Assembly (NCBI RefSeq): GCF_007971385.1
Contig: NZ_CP042434.1
Span: forward strand, 2,418,001 to 2,482,000
Length of the DNA: 64,000 bases
From: Arachidicoccus ginsenosidivorans
GTDB taxonomy: Bacteria > Bacteroidota > Bacteroidia > Chitinophagales > Chitinophagaceae
Direction: 5' to 3'
A program made the translations under genes and the position numbers. Under the pieces are notes generated by a model, which was not told the DNA's origin, ran no database searches, and was given only the letters and a program-made list of their open reading frames with translations. Of this stretch, positions 47,833 to 60,273 are shown piece after piece. Each line of letters begins with the position of its first letter. Position 1 is the first letter of the stretch.

Positions 47833-50774
47833 ATGAAGAGTCATTTGTTATTGAAGTGTCGTTTACTGCTATTTTTTATATTAAGTAGTTTAACGGCTGT
47901 TCAGGCACAATCAGAAATCTTAAAAGGCCAAGTGGTAGACGCCGCAACCAAAAGTCCGCTGTCAGAGGTTCAAATTCGGGGAGGAGCTTCCCAGGTAGTT
48001 CAAACAGATCTTCAGGGAAATTTCAGTTTGGAAGTATCTGCATTTCCCATAAGTCTACAAATTACAAGAGAAGGTTATTTGAGTCAGACCAGGGTTTTTG
48101 AAACAAATAAGCAACCCGTCCATATTGAATTGCTGGCCATTGACACCGCTGGAACCCTGGCTGATGTAGTGACCATTGGGTATGGGACGACTTTGAAAAA
48201 ATTTATCACGGGATCCATTGCCACGATATCGGCGAAAGATTTTCAAAAAGCGCCGGTCACTAATGCAGAGGAATTGATTGCCAATAAGATACCAGGATTG
48301 CAAATAACGCCTTCTTCTGGACAACCGGGCGCGGGCAGCTCCATGCTGATCAGAGGTGGCGCTTCTATCAGCGCCAGCAATAACCCGCTCATTATAATAG
48401 ACGGCGTTGCGTTGGAGGGCTGGAATCCAAACGGACCTGGTATGCTCAGTCAATTAAATCCTAATGACATTGAAACCTTTACTGTTTTAAAGGATGCCGC
48501 TGCTGCGGCGATCTATGGATCAAGGGCTTCAAATGGTGTTATTATCATTACAACCAAAAAAGGAAAGCTAAACGATAAATTACATGTGGATTTTTCCACT
48601 AATAATTCTGTTTCCACTTTAATCAAGCGGGAATCTGTCTTAACCGCAGGTCAGTATAAGGAAGTAATTACTTCCAATAACCTGACACCCACCTTTGCGA
48701 TCGGATCAGCTTCAACAGATTGGCAAAAAGAAATTTATCAAAACGCCTTTGCAACGGATAACAATATCAGTTTAAGCGGTGGAATAAAAAAGCTACCTTA
48801 CAGATTCTCAGTAGGTTATCTGAATCAGGATGGGGTATTGAAGACTGGTAATTATAAAAGGGTGACGGGGCTTTTAAATCTTTCTCCTAAATTATTAAAA
48901 GGCGCTTTAAAGCTAAATCTTAGTATTAAAGCCAGTTACGAAAAACAAAAGATTGCTGATCAGGCAAGTATTGCTAACGCCATCGCATTTGATCCGACGC
49001 AACCTGTTTACGATCCGGAAAACACGGATTTTGATGGCTATTTTCAATATGCTAAATATGCAACCAACCCGGCACTCGCCATCGCGAACCCTGTCAGTAT
49101 GCTTATGCAACAGCAAAATACTTCGCAGGGATTCAGAAGTACGGGTAATTTTCAATTGGATTATGCCTTTCCTTTTATAAGTGGTCTGCATTTTAATGTC
49201 AATACTGGTTATGATGCCAGTAAATACCAGAGTTATTATTTTTCGCCGGCCACCTATTTCCCTTTAAATGTTCAGGGCGGGGCTAAAAATGACAATGACC
49301 CTGCCTCCAAGGTTAGTAATACCTTTTTGGAAACTTACCTTAACTATACCAAATTGTTTACAAAAATTGATAGTCGTCTTAATGTGACGGGGGGCTATTC
49401 TTATAATAATTATCTGACAACCAATTACTTTTATCCAGGATATGATGCAAAGGGAGAACAGTTGGCTGGTTCCGAGCCCGCTTATCCTTTTGATAAACCC
49501 AGTCACTCCATTATTTCTTATTTTGGCCGCCTATTTTATGCCTTCAAGGATAAATACCTGTTGACGGCAACGATCAGAGATGATGGTTCGTCCAGATTTG
49601 CACCAAAGTATAGATGGGGGGTATTTCCGTCTGTTTCACTGGCCTGGAAAATAAAAGAGGAAGGGTTTTTAAAGGATAATGAAGCCCTCTCTGATCTAAA
49701 GCTAAGATTGTCCTATGGGATTACTGGCCAGCAGGATGGAATAGGCAACTATGTCCCGATTTCTGTATATACCTCTGGAGGAGCAATGTATCAATATAAT
49801 ATAGGGGGTCTGCCTATGATCTGTCTTATCCAGGCACTTACAACCCTAATTTGAAGTGGGAACAAACAGCCACGACAGATCTGGGATTTGATTATGGCTT
49901 TTTGAAAAACCGCATCACTGGATCATTAGACTTATTCTACAAAAAGACGACCAATTTGCTCAATGAAACCACCATTCCGCTGGGTGTCAATTTTGGAAGT
50001 TCACTGCTGCTCAATATTGCCTCAATGGAAAACAAAGGCATTGAGTGGAATATTAAAGCAATTCCTGTTCAGACTAAAAACCTGAGTTGGGAAATGGCAT
50101 TTAATTTATCTTATATAAATAGTAAAATTTCGCATTTAAATAATGTCTCAGACAGCGGTGTTGGCCTTTTTAGTGACCAGACGCTGGTAAATACAGTCGG
50201 TTATAGTCGCAATACCTTTTATTTATACCATCAGGTATATGATAGTGGCAGCCCATTGGAAGATGTGATGCTCGATGTTAATAAGGATGGAATCATCAGT
50301 GCCAGTGATCGTTATGTAACCGGAAAATCTGCCGCTCCAAAGTATATACTTGGATATAGCACCAGCCTGAATTATAAAAAATGGCAATTTGGGATTTCTA
50401 TGCATGCGAACTTAGGCCAGTATATTTTCTACAAACCTATTGAAAATACTATTGCTATAACGGGTTGGGATGTTTCAGAGAATTTGAGCACGCTATATTA
50501 TAAGACTGGATTTAGTAAAAATGACCAGTTTGAAAACTACAGTGATTTTTATCTGCAGAATGCCTCTTTTTTAAAACTGGATAATATATATGCCGGTTAT
50601 GATTTCGGGAAGGTATTTAAGGACTGGACTATGTCTATAAGGGCTTCTGTTCAGCATGTCTTTACAGTCACCAACTTTACAGGTCAGGATCCTGAAGCGT
50701 CTTATAATTCCGGGTATCAAAATACTTACAATGTACCCAGAATTTATGCGGTAGGCATCAACCTCCATTTTTAA
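47833..50774 (+). CDS. SusC family TonB-dependent receptor of the galactan locus (one apparent frameshift)
   Basis: About 980 residues after repair. Signal peptide ends near VQAQS; a carboxypeptidase-like domain, then the plug with DVVTIGYGTTLKKFITGSIATI and YGSRASNGVIIITTKKG, then barrel strands to AVGINLHF. The frame breaks at the GGGGG run at 49805-49809; a sixth G gives YNIGGSAYDLSYPGTYNPNLKWEQ, joining to the part open from 49851. Imports galacto-oligosaccharides if the locus assignment is right. Confidence 0.92.
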
Positions 50775-50797
50775 TAATGTCAGAAAAGCTTTTTACA

Positions 50798-52377
50798 ATG
50801 AGAAAGAGATCAAATAAATTATCCTTATTCGTATTAACAGGCTGTCTATTAACCGGACTATTTTCCTGTACCAAAGATCTGGATAAACAGCCGACCAATG
50901 GTGTGACTACTGCTATTCAATATGAAACAGTCGCTGGTTATAAACAAAGCCTTGCCACGATATATGGTAGTCTAGTTTATACCCCCACTTCTACGGGATC
51001 CAATGGATTTTTAAGGGATTACTGGAATATGCAGGAATATCCAACAGACGAGGCGGTCAGTACCTGGAATGACGATGGCAATGTAGCGATCTATCATCAA
51101 TTGTCCTGGAGTGCGGATCTGCCAGCCGTTGCCATGGTGTACACAGATATGATGAACACCATTACACTGGCCAACAGTTTTATTATTGAATCGGCGGATA
51201 CTAAAATTGAAGCACGAGGTTTTGATCAGGCGGCTGCAGATTCTGTAAAGGAATTTAGAGCGGAGGCTAGGTTTATGCGTGCTTATGCATATAGTGTTTT
51301 AATGGATACCTATGGTAATCCACCCTTTGCGACAGACACCACGCTTGCGGCAGGAGCTACGCCTAAACAAATCGATAGAAAGGATCTATTCAATTTTATA
51401 GAAAGTGAACTCATGGATATTGCTGGTAAACTTCCAACACCAGGTACCAATGAATGGGACGCGCTGATCAAGGGGCCGACTGGGCCTTACTTTCCAGAAT
51501 CTATCTGAATGCAAAGGTATATACGGGGACAGCTAGATATACAGATGCCATCACCTATTGTAATAAAATTATCGAGTCGGGCCAATATGCCCTGATGAGT
51601 CATTATAGTTGGCTCTTTATGGGGGATAACAGCCAGGGTAATAAAGAGTTTATTTTACCGATTGTCTATCAGAATAATAATGAAGTGAATTGGGGAGGCA
51701 CCAATTGGTTAGTACTCGGACCGGCGGGAGTCACTGAGTTGATCAATGGGTTGAGTGGTAGTTGGAATGAATTTAGATTTACGCAGTCTATTCCAAAACT
51801 ATTTCCAAGTTTTGACACCACCATCGATAAAAGAGCTTTGTTTTATACAGAAGGTCAGACGCTTGAAGCAACTACTATTACCAATCAGACCAATGGTTTT
51901 TCTTCCTATAAGTTTCGAAATATCAATAGAGATGGATCGGCCATTACACAAAATAATACTTTTGGGAATATAGCTGATATTGATTTTCCAATATTCAGAC
52001 TCCCTGAAATTTATTTGACCTATGCAGAAAGTGTTCTTAGAGGAGGATCAGGAGGAAATGTCACAACTGCCCTGGGCTATATTAATCAATTAAGGGGAAG
52101 AGCATATGCAAATGATCCTTCCAGTAAGGAAGGCAATATTACAGCAGCTGCATTAACGACAGATTTTGTTTTGGATGAAAAAGCCCGGGAAATGTATTGG
52201 GAGGCGCAAAGAAGAACAGATCTTATACGCTATGACAGATTAACAACAGATACGTATTTGTGGGATTGGAAAGGCGGCTCTTTAGCCGGAAATGCAGTGA
52301 GTAGTAAATATAATTTGTTTCCGATTCCAACGGCCGATTTGTTGGCGAATCCAAATTTAAAAAATACAAATTATTAA
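50798..52377 (+). CDS. SusD family lipoprotein of the galactan locus (one apparent frameshift)
   Basis: About 526 residues after repair. ATG 50798 gives MRKRSNKLSLFVLTGCLLTGLFSC with an acylated Cys; ATG 50777 is also in frame. Motifs: FRAEARFMRAYAYSVLMDTYGNPPF and, late, FRLPEIYLTYAESVLRGG and REMYWEAQRRTDLIRYDRL. The break is at the GGGG run at 51472-51475: adding G gives ALIKGADWALLSRIYLNAKVY. Follows the SusC stop by 23 bases. Confidence 0.93.
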
Positions 52378-52440
52378 GGTACTAGACGCCACAAATTGAT
52401 TTACTTGAATTATACATTGATCATGATAAAAGGTTTTTAT

Positions 52441-53594
52441 ATGAGATATTTTAAATTAAAACATTGGGGACTAAATGGATGGCTACTATTGGTCCTGGCC
52501 TTAATGAGTGCTTTGCAGCTGGCCTGTAAGAAAGATTTGTTTGAGGCAAATATAAACACAGTGGATAATAGCATTACATTAACCGCCAATCTGGGACCAG
52601 ATCAAGGCATTAGCTTATCTGAGCAGAATAGTGAAATGACCTTATTGATACTTAAATGGTCAGATCCCGGATATTTTACAGATACGGCAAGGGGTAATGT
52701 GATTATCAGCTATATCCTAGATTTGGATACTTCGGCATCTTTTGGAGCTGGTAAATCATATAACTTAGGTGTTTCAGTAACTTCCGATAGTTTAACGGGC
52801 CTGAGTCTTAATAATAAATTATTGGCGATAGGGTGTACTCCGTCGAGCGCGAACATCGTTTTTACCAGGATTCGCTCCGTTTTTAATGGGGATACCCTGG
52901 CATCCAATACTATTTCATTTACGGCGACACCTTATGCATTGCCCTTGCCGGCCTTGTTGATTATGGGCGAGGGAGGCTGGACGACGCCTGCCACCAGAAC
53001 CAATGGATATTTATTAACTTCAGCGAAAAATGACAATAAATATGAAGGCTATATCAATTTTTCCTATGCTAATTGGGGAGGTGCAAATTGTAAGTTACTT
53101 TCAACAGTAGATAATAGTGGCTATGGCTGGGGCACAGATGCGTATACATTGCAAAAGGGAGCGGATATTTCGACACTTGGAAATTTATGGATAACGCCAT
53201 GTCCTAACTATATGAAAGTCAATGTAGATCTGGATGCTCTAACCATCAGTTATACGCCCATTAAATTTTCATGAGCGGCACTTTTAATAATTGGGGTAAT
53301 TCTGCTATGACTTTTGATGCCAATACAAATAAGTGGACTGCCACTGGAGTTAAGTTTGCTGCCGGGGATAGTTTTGCATTTGTCTCTAGTGTCTGGGATA
53401 ATGCGACCGCATCATGGAATGACCCTTCCTGGGATATTTGTTATAAAATTGATGAGGAAGGAACCCTTGTTTTTGCAGGTGATCCTGTATGGGGTGGCAA
53501 TAATATTACGGTTGCTCAGGCTGGTACATATACTGTAAGTCTGGATCTAAGTAATGGTGATGGCAATTACAGTTTTGAAGTAACAAAAGATTAA
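52441..53594 (+). CDS. SusE/SusF-like surface glycan-binding lipoprotein (one apparent frameshift)
   Basis: About 384 residues after repair. From ATG 52441 the N-terminus has a helix (WLLLVLALMSALQLAC) with a lipobox Cys. A SusE-type domain follows (ITLTANLGPDQGISLSEQNSEMTLLILKWSDPG), then repeated beta-sandwich modules, one of them IMGEGGWTTPATRTNGY and the last MSGTFNNWGNSAMTFDANTNKWTATG. Break at TTTT about 53265-53268 (adding T gives PIKFFMSGTFNNWG). Holds glycan at the cell surface; takes the position of the SGBP in known galactan loci. Confidence 0.85.
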
Positions 53595-53674
53595 ATCTGG
53601 GGCCGTTTAATTTTTTGCATTAATCAATGGAATAATCCAAATTGAGAGCTATTAACTTATAAATTTACTCAGTC

Positions 53675-54746
53675 ATGAAATATTATATTAAAAATTTTTT
53701 GGTGTATGTTTTTATTGCTTGCCGTTGCGGCAAGTATTAACTGCGCCAGTAAAAGCGATAATACCAGCGTTCCTGATGGTGAAGATGGTGGAAGTAATGC
53801 AGACACGACCTTTTTTAAAGGAGCCGATGTTGGCTGGTTGATGCAAATGGAGGCGACTGGCTTTAAATTCTACGACGCTGCAGGTAAGCAGCAGGATTGT
53901 TTGGATATTTTAAGGGATAATGGTATTAATGCTATTCGGTTACGGATTTTTGTAAACCCCAGCGATGATAGGATTAGTGGTCATTGCTCACTTGCAGAAA
54001 CAGTGACTATGGCCAAAAGGTGCCTAGCTAAAGGTTTTAAGATCATGATTGATTTTCATTATAGTGACACTTGGGCAGATCCGTCTCACCAGACTAAGCC
54101 TGCAGCATGGGCAAAGGATGATTTTCCCACGTTACTCACTGATGTATATGATTATACTTACCATGTGTTGGATACACTTCAAGAACAAGGTTGTACGCCA
54201 TCCTGGGTACAGATTGGCAATGAAATTACAGGTGGTATGCTATGGCCTACGGGCAGTACCGATAACTGGCCGCAATTGTCACAATTGCTAAACAAAGGAT
54301 ATGCAGCAACAAAGGCGGTTAATGATCAAATCAAAGTGATTGTGCATATTGATCAGGGAAATAATAATGGCAGATCCAGATGGTTTTACGACTCAGCGAA
54401 AGCCTACCACGTTAATTATGATATTATAGGACTTTCTTATTATCCCTACTGGCTAAATCAGGACTATACTGCCAATATTAAAGATCTGGCAAATAATTTA
54501 AACGATATGGTCAGCCGTTATCAAAAGCCTGTAATGATTGTAGAAACAGGAGGGGCAGACACAGCGATCCAAAATACTTATGACATGTTAAAGGCCGTAA
54601 TCAAAACAACTGCTGCGGTACCTGATAGCCACGGATTGGGGGTATTTTATTGGGAACCCGAAGGAGCCCGCTCATGGAGTCGATATAAATTAAGCTGCTG
54701 GGGCGCAGATGGAAAACCAACTAAAGCATTATCTGCTTTTAAATAA
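53675..54746 (+). CDS. GH53 arabinogalactan endo-beta-1,4-galactanase (apparent frameshifts in signal peptide)
   Basis: Endo-acting enzyme that cuts beta-1,4-galactan. Catalytic Glu residues are in WVQIGNEITGGMLWPTG (acid/base) and MIVETGGAD (nucleophile); the start of the barrel is FKGADVGWLMQMEATGFKFYDAAGK, typical of GH53. Open from ATG 53706, but ATG 53675 with one T added to each of the T runs at 53695-53700 and 53709-53713 gives a full lipoprotein leader, MKYYIKNFFGVCFLLLAVAAS-INC. Final length about 357 residues. Likely surface-anchored. Confidence 0.93.
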
Positions 54747-54816
54747 GGCGGCAATTGGATTAGTTATATTTTGATCCATTTACCGCAGTTGGCAGCGCAG
54801 TGTACCGTTATGCCAG

Positions 54817-54836
54817 AAGGGGGTATTATACCCCTT
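54817..54836 (+). other. Small hairpin between GH53 and GH2 genes
   Basis: AAGGGGGTA-TTA-TACCCCTT. No T run follows, so it more likely stabilises or processes the operon transcript than ends it. Confidence 0.35.
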
Positions 54837-54875
54837 GAATAATAACACTTAAAGAACAAAAGTATTTAAAACAAC

Positions 54876-57337
54876 ATGAATCTAATTTTGCCTGCAAAGA
54901 CAACTAAATATTTATTAAAAGGGCTTTTTTGTCTGCTGTTTCTCGGCGGATATCAGGTTTTTGGTCAGAAGCTTAATCAGACAGCCCCCGTCAACGTGTT
55001 AATTTGGATAAGAACTGGAAATTCCATTTAGGAAACAGTGCGGATCCGGCACAGGATTTTAACTACGGCATCGCGAATCTCTTTGCGAAAACGAAGAAGA
55101 CATCCCAGACCCCAATAGATGAAAGCTTTAATGATACTGGCTGGAAAACGGTTCAATTACCACATGATTGGGCGGTGCATTTACCTATTACTTTTTCTCA
55201 AAATGAAGACCAGCTTTCTCATGGTTACAGACCAGTTGGAGGCTTATATCCACAAAATAGTATTGGTTGGTATCGCAAAAAGTTCCTGGTGCCGGCAAAA
55301 GATAGCGGACAGCAGTTTTCCCTGACTTTTGATGGGATATACAGGGACAGCAAAGTGTGGATTAATGGAATATACCTGGGGAGTAATTTTTCGGGCTATT
55401 TAGGACAGAGCTATGATATTACTGATTTTCTGTATTTTAATAAGGCTAATACTATTACCGTCAGGGTTGATGCGACTCAATTTGAAGGTTGGTTTTATGA
55501 AGGTGCGGGGATCAACCGGCATGTGTGGCTCAATAAGACGCAGAATATCCATGTGGATCCTCAAAATTATTATGCACATGCAAAAGTTGAAAAAACGAGT
55601 AGCCTTATTTCGCTGGAAGTGCCTGTTTTAAATGGCGGAAATAAAGTAAAAACCGGTATCCGTATTATTTCGGAGTTGAGAACAAGAGATGGGAAAGTTG
55701 TTGCCCGTTCACATCCGGCTGAAATTGATACTTTACCAGCTAAAACAGTGCACCAGGTCAAGCAACAATTAGAAATCAGTCACCCTAAATTGTGGGATTT
55801 AGATCATCCATATCTTTACCGTATTGTAACTAGGGTGATGGTAAATGGCAAGCTGGTGGATCAGTATTTTATTCGGTTTGGGGTCAGAGATATTCATATA
55901 ACGGCAGATCGGGGTGTGCTATTGAATGGCAAGCCGGTAAAAATTAAAGGAACTAATATACATCAGGATCATGCCGGCGTGGGAACCGCATTGCCTGACG
56001 CATTGCAATATTATAGAATTCAATTATTAAAGGCAGTTGGTTCTAATGCGATCCGGACTAGTCATGGGGCACCTGCTCCTGAATTTTTAGATGCTTGTGA
56101 TAGTTTAGGGATGCTTATAGTGGATGAACAGCGGTTGCTTAATAGTGGTCTGGAATATAAAGGTCAGTTTGAGCGTTTAATAAAGCGTGATCGGAATCAT
56201 CCCAGTATTTTTCTTTGGTCCATCGGCAACGAAGAAGGAGATATTCAAAAAAGTTCCATAGGTAAAAGAGTGGCGCAGGATCTACTTGCGGTCCAAAACA
56301 AACTGGATCCATATAGAATCGCTACATATGCAGCAGATTTGGGCAATGTATATCATGGCGTCAATGAAGTGATGGCTGTTAGAGGATTTAATTATAGGGT
56401 CGATTATGTGCATGCTTATCACAAGGCACATCCAGAACAAGCTGTTTTAGGCACGGAAATGGGCAGCACAGTAATGACGCGTGGTATTTATAATACTGAT
56501 TCAGTACGAGGATATGTAATTGATCAGGATTCAGTGTACCCGTGGTGGGCCGGCACAGCTGAACATTGGTGGCAACTTTGTGCGGATGAACCATGGATGA
56601 TGGGCGGTTTTGTCTGGACAGGATTTGATTACAGAGGTGAGCCCACGCCTTTTAAATGGCCCAACGTAAACAGTCATTTTGGAATGATGGATTTATGTGG
56701 GTTTCCCAAGAATGTTTATTATTATTATAAAAGTGTCTGGTCTGATGCGCCTGTATTGCATATTGGACAACAATGGAACCGCAAAGGCCAAGAGGGTAAA
56801 CTGGTGAATGTTTGGGTCTATGGCAATGCACCCGAAGTAGAACTTTTGCTAAATGGAAAGAGTCTGGGCAGAAAACTAATGCCTAAATATGGGCATCTGG
56901 AATGGAACGTTCCTTATGCGGCAGGTATTTTAAAAGCTGTTGGTTATTTAGGGCAACAAAAGATTACGGATAGTATTGTGACAACTGGCCCGGCTACTAA
57001 GATAGGAATTCAGTCAAACGTAGATCATTTGAATGCAAACGGCAAAGATATTGCGGTTATTAATTTAACTGCTCTTGATATTTCTGGTAGGGCGGTGCCA
57101 GACGCCAACGATCGTTTGCTGTTTTCACTGGCAGGAGATGGTCGAATATTAGGTTTTGGCAATGGTGATCCCAGTGATCACGACCCGGAGACTTCAGTTA
57201 ATAACAAAGGAAGTCGTAGATTGTTTAACGGACATGCACAAATAATTTTGCAGGCTGGTAATTCAGCCTCCTCACTTGAATTAAAAATAACATTGAACGG
57301 ACATACACAATTATATAGAATACCACAAATAGACTAA
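54876..57337 (+). CDS. GH2 beta-galactosidase of the galactan locus (one apparent frameshift)
   Basis: Exo-enzyme that releases galactose from galacto-oligosaccharides in the periplasm. ATG 54876 gives a signal peptide (YLLKGLFCLLFLGGYQVFGQ); the frame breaks at CCCCC 54987-54991, and one more C gives APRQRVNLDKNWKFHLGN. Domains: N-terminal sandwich (WKTVQLPHDWAVHLP, GWYRKKFLVP), immunoglobulin-like domain, then the barrel with acid/base Glu in WSIGNEEGD and nucleophile Glu in LGTEMGS, and a DUF4982-like tail. 820 residues after repair. Confidence 0.92.
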
Positions 57338-57347
57338 TACCAACGCC

Positions 57348-58478
57348 TTAAAGTTCCCCAGTTTTAAATAGGTTATTCTCCCGGCCATTTTTTTTCAGAA
57401 GCCGGTAATGGGATCTGATGGCCTGATAAAATGGATAATTTTTATAAGGCAGGTTACTGGCTTTTGCGTGCTTACGGATGATTTTGGTAATAGCTGGGTA
57501 ATAACTATGGGAGAGGCTGGGGAAAAGGTGATGAGCCACGTGAAGGCTAAAGCCGCCATAGAGATAGTTAATCACCTTGCTGTCAGTGCTGAAATCTTTG
57601 GTTACGGAAAGTTGGTGACCAAACCAGGTGTTATGGATTTGCCCGTTTGCATCAGGTTCAGGGAAGGTGGCCTCCTCATCTACATGAGTGGATAAAAGGG
57701 CAATCGCTCCAAAACTACTGGCAATTATATGCATCACCAACCAACCCAGTATTATAATGTACCAAGGCTGTTGCAATACAAACAGGGGGACAAGGATAAC
57801 AAAGCCAATATTGACCAGTTTAAAAATGAATAATTTCAGATATTCACTACTCGGAATCTTCACGACCCTTTTAAGATAGTTATCCTTTTTGCCAAAAAAG
57901 TCTTTAAAGTCTCTGATGTACAGCCAGTTAAGTGTATAAAGAGGATATAACAACCACATATAGATATGTTGATATTTGTGAACTGGTAACCATTTGGCGG
58001 ATGGCAGTATTCTGGCCAGATCGCTTTGTTTGACATCAATATCCCAATGTGCAATATTTGGATAGGGGTGGTGGAGTAACAAATGGCGCTTGCGCCAGAT
58101 ATAACTGTTACTTCCAAAAAGTTCCAAAATAAAACAAAATCGATGGTTGGTGCGGGTTGATTTAAAAAGCGCATTATGGGCCGCATCATGAAAACCGTTT
58201 AAAAATACCAAAAACATGGAAAGCCCGCAAAGCCCGTAGAAAAGAAATAATGCCCAGTTATCGTTACCTAGAAGTAAGATGCAACAATAGCTTATTAAAT
58301 AAATTCCCAAAAAAATAAAGGCCTTTATAATGGCCGAACGAGGTTTTCCAGGTGCTTTTTGCACAAATTCCTGCACCTCTGCCTTAATTGCTTTAAAAAT
58401 ATCTTCTTTGGGCGCCTTTTCGAATATAGGTTTAGGTAGTGTCCCCATATACAATCTCTTTCTAATAGGTTCAGACAC
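57348..58478 (-). CDS. Fatty acid desaturase family protein
   Basis: 376-residue membrane di-iron enzyme that puts double bonds into fatty acyl chains. Three histidine boxes: HDAAHNALF near residue 97, HLLLHHPYPNIAHWD near 132, and HVAHHLFPSLSHSYY near 318. Four or more hydrophobic segments. Resembles linoleoyl-CoA/acyl-lipid delta-type desaturases; the position of the double bond cannot be told. Converges on the GH2 gene with an 11-base gap and no visible terminator. Confidence 0.92.
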   Translation of the reverse strand: MSEPIRKRLYMGTLPKPIFEKAPKEDIFKAIKAEVQEFVQKAPGKPRSAIIKAFIFLGIYLISYCCILLLGNDNWALFLFYGLCGLSMFLVFLNGFHDAAHNALFKSTRTNHRFCFILELFGSNSYIWRKRHLLLHHPYPNIAHWDIDVKQSDLARILPSAKWLPVHKYQHIYMWLLYPLYTLNWLYIRDFKDFFGKKDNYLKRVVKIPSSEYLKLFIFKLVNIGFVILVPLFVLQQPWYIIILGWLVMHIIASSFGAIALLSTHVDEEATFPEPDANGQIHNTWFGHQLSVTKDFSTDSKVINYLYGGFSLHVAHHLFPSLSHSYYPAITKIIRKHAKASNLPYKNYPFYQAIRSHYRLLKKNGRENNLFKTGEL

Positions 58479-58642
58479 ACCTCCAATAAGAGGAGGCTGC
58501 CGCTTAATGGATTACTAAATAAAGATTCACCATAAAGATAAAAAAAATAAAACTACTAAACAAACGTTTGATTAATGATTTGTTAATCTGCCCTGGATTT
58601 GAAGGTTTTAAGTCAGAATTGAGCCAAAATTTTTATTTATTT

Positions 58643-58672
58643 TTTGTACGTGCTATTTGCATTGTAAATTTG
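58643..58672 (+). promoter_or_regulatory. Promoter of mqo
   Basis: TTTG at 58643-58646 and TAAATTTG at 58665-58672, spaced by 18 bases: both elements of the Bacteroidota sigma-A promoter at a normal spacing. The ATG follows 35 bases later. The best promoter match in the window. Confidence 0.7.
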
Positions 58673-58706
58673 TAACCATCCTGCGATAATATAGAAAAAT
58701 TTTATA

Positions 58707-60206
58707 ATGAATAGTAATAGTAATCCGGATATTATATTGATTGGCGCAGGCATTATGAGTGCCACATTAGGCACAATGCTCAATCAGCTGATGCCAGGTG
58801 CGACCATCGAAATCTATGAACGCCTTGATCAGATTGCTCAGGAAAGTTCTGATGCCTGGAATAATGCCGGTACAGGACACTCCGCTCTATGTGAGCTTAA
58901 TTACACTCCGGAACTACCTGATGGAACCATTGATGCTACCAAAGCGCTAAGAGTCGCAGAACAGTTTGAGTTGTCTAAACAATATTGGGCTTATTTATCC
59001 GAATCCCAATTGCTTAAAGATCCTAAAGGCTTCATTTCTCCCATACCTCATATGAGTTTTGTATGGGGAGCTGACAATGTGAATTTTTTAAAAAAGCGTT
59101 ATGATAAGCTGCAGACTTATAATTTATTTAAAGGCATGCAGTTTTCCGATCAGCAAGGACAGCTAAAGGAGTGGATTCCTTTAATAATGCAAGACAGGGA
59201 TCCGAACCAACCAGTAGCTGCGACTAAAATGGACATAGGGACAGATGTAAATTTTGGCGCACTCGCAAGACAAATGATTGAATATCTGCGCCATACAGCT
59301 GGCGTTAAGGTGTTTACTGGCAAGGAAGTGACTAACCTTAAAAAGAGGTCCGATGGCAGCTGGAAATTAAAAATCAAGGATTTAGCCACCGGAGATCGAA
59401 ACACAGCCACAGCTAAATTTGTATTTATAGGGGCTGGTGGAGGCGCGCTGCCCTTACTTGAAAAATCAAAAATTCCTGAAGGAAAGGGATTCGGAGGTTT
59501 CCCGGCAAGCGGTCAGTGGCTGCGGTGCACTAATCCTGATATTATCAAACAGCATCAGGCAAAAGTATATGGTAAGCCAGCCGTTGGGGCTCCACCTATG
59601 AGCGACCCGCATTTGGATACCCGTATGATTAATGGGGAAAGGGCATTACTATTTGGACCATTCGCAGGATTTTCCTCCAAATTTTTGAAAAATGGCTCTT
59701 ATTGGGATCTGCCTCTGTCTATTAAATGGAGCAATATGTGGCCAATGATTAAAGTGGGGTTGACCAATTTTGCCTTGCTGAAATACTTGATTCAGCAGAT
59801 TAAACAATCTCCTGCAGATAGGGTAAATGCGCTCAGGAAATTTTATATTAATGCAGATGGCAAAGACTGGGAACTGGAAATTGCCGGGCAAAGGGTACAG
59901 GTGATCAAAAAGGATCCAAAGAAAGGGGGCATTTTGCAATTTGGAACTGAAGTGGTTACTAGTGCAGATGGCTCTATTTCTGCCTTATTAGGAGCTTCTC
60001 CCGGAGCCTCCACATCCGTACCAATTATGTTGGAGTTGATTCAACGTTGTTTTCCTAAGGAATTTCAATCTGAAGCCTGGCAAAGTAAATTAAAACAGAT
60101 GGTGCCTACTTTTGGTCAGTCTTTAGAAAAGCATCCTGATCTATGTCAACAAATGCGAAGCTGGACGGCTGAAGCACTTAAGTTGAATCGAAATATCGCT
60201 GAATAA
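58707..60206 (+). CDS. mqo: Malate:quinone oxidoreductase
   Basis: 499-residue FAD enzyme on the inner face of the membrane that oxidises malate to oxaloacetate and passes electrons to quinone. FAD site at the N-terminus: IILIGAGIMSATLGTML. Family blocks: SSDAWNNAGTGHSALCELNYTP and, late, LGASPGASTSVPIMLELI. Full length, intact. It supplies the quinone pool in parallel with the complex I encoded earlier in this window. Confidence 0.97.
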   Translation: MNSNSNPDIILIGAGIMSATLGTMLNQLMPGATIEIYERLDQIAQESSDAWNNAGTGHSALCELNYTPELPDGTIDATKALRVAEQFELSKQYWAYLSESQLLKDPKGFISPIPHMSFVWGADNVNFLKKRYDKLQTYNLFKGMQFSDQQGQLKEWIPLIMQDRDPNQPVAATKMDIGTDVNFGALARQMIEYLRHTAGVKVFTGKEVTNLKKRSDGSWKLKIKDLATGDRNTATAKFVFIGAGGGALPLLEKSKIPEGKGFGGFPASGQWLRCTNPDIIKQHQAKVYGKPAVGAPPMSDPHLDTRMINGERALLFGPFAGFSSKFLKNGSYWDLPLSIKWSNMWPMIKVGLTNFALLKYLIQQIKQSPADRVNALRKFYINADGKDWELEIAGQRVQVIKKDPKKGGILQFGTEVVTSADGSISALLGASPGASTSVPIMLELIQRCFPKEFQSEAWQSKLKQMVPTFGQSLEKHPDLCQQMRSWTAEALKLNRNIAE

Positions 60207-60273
60207 TAAGCAATTTAAGACGATTGGATTATTTATTTGTCTAATTGGGATATATATTGACAAGTGCCTAAAT

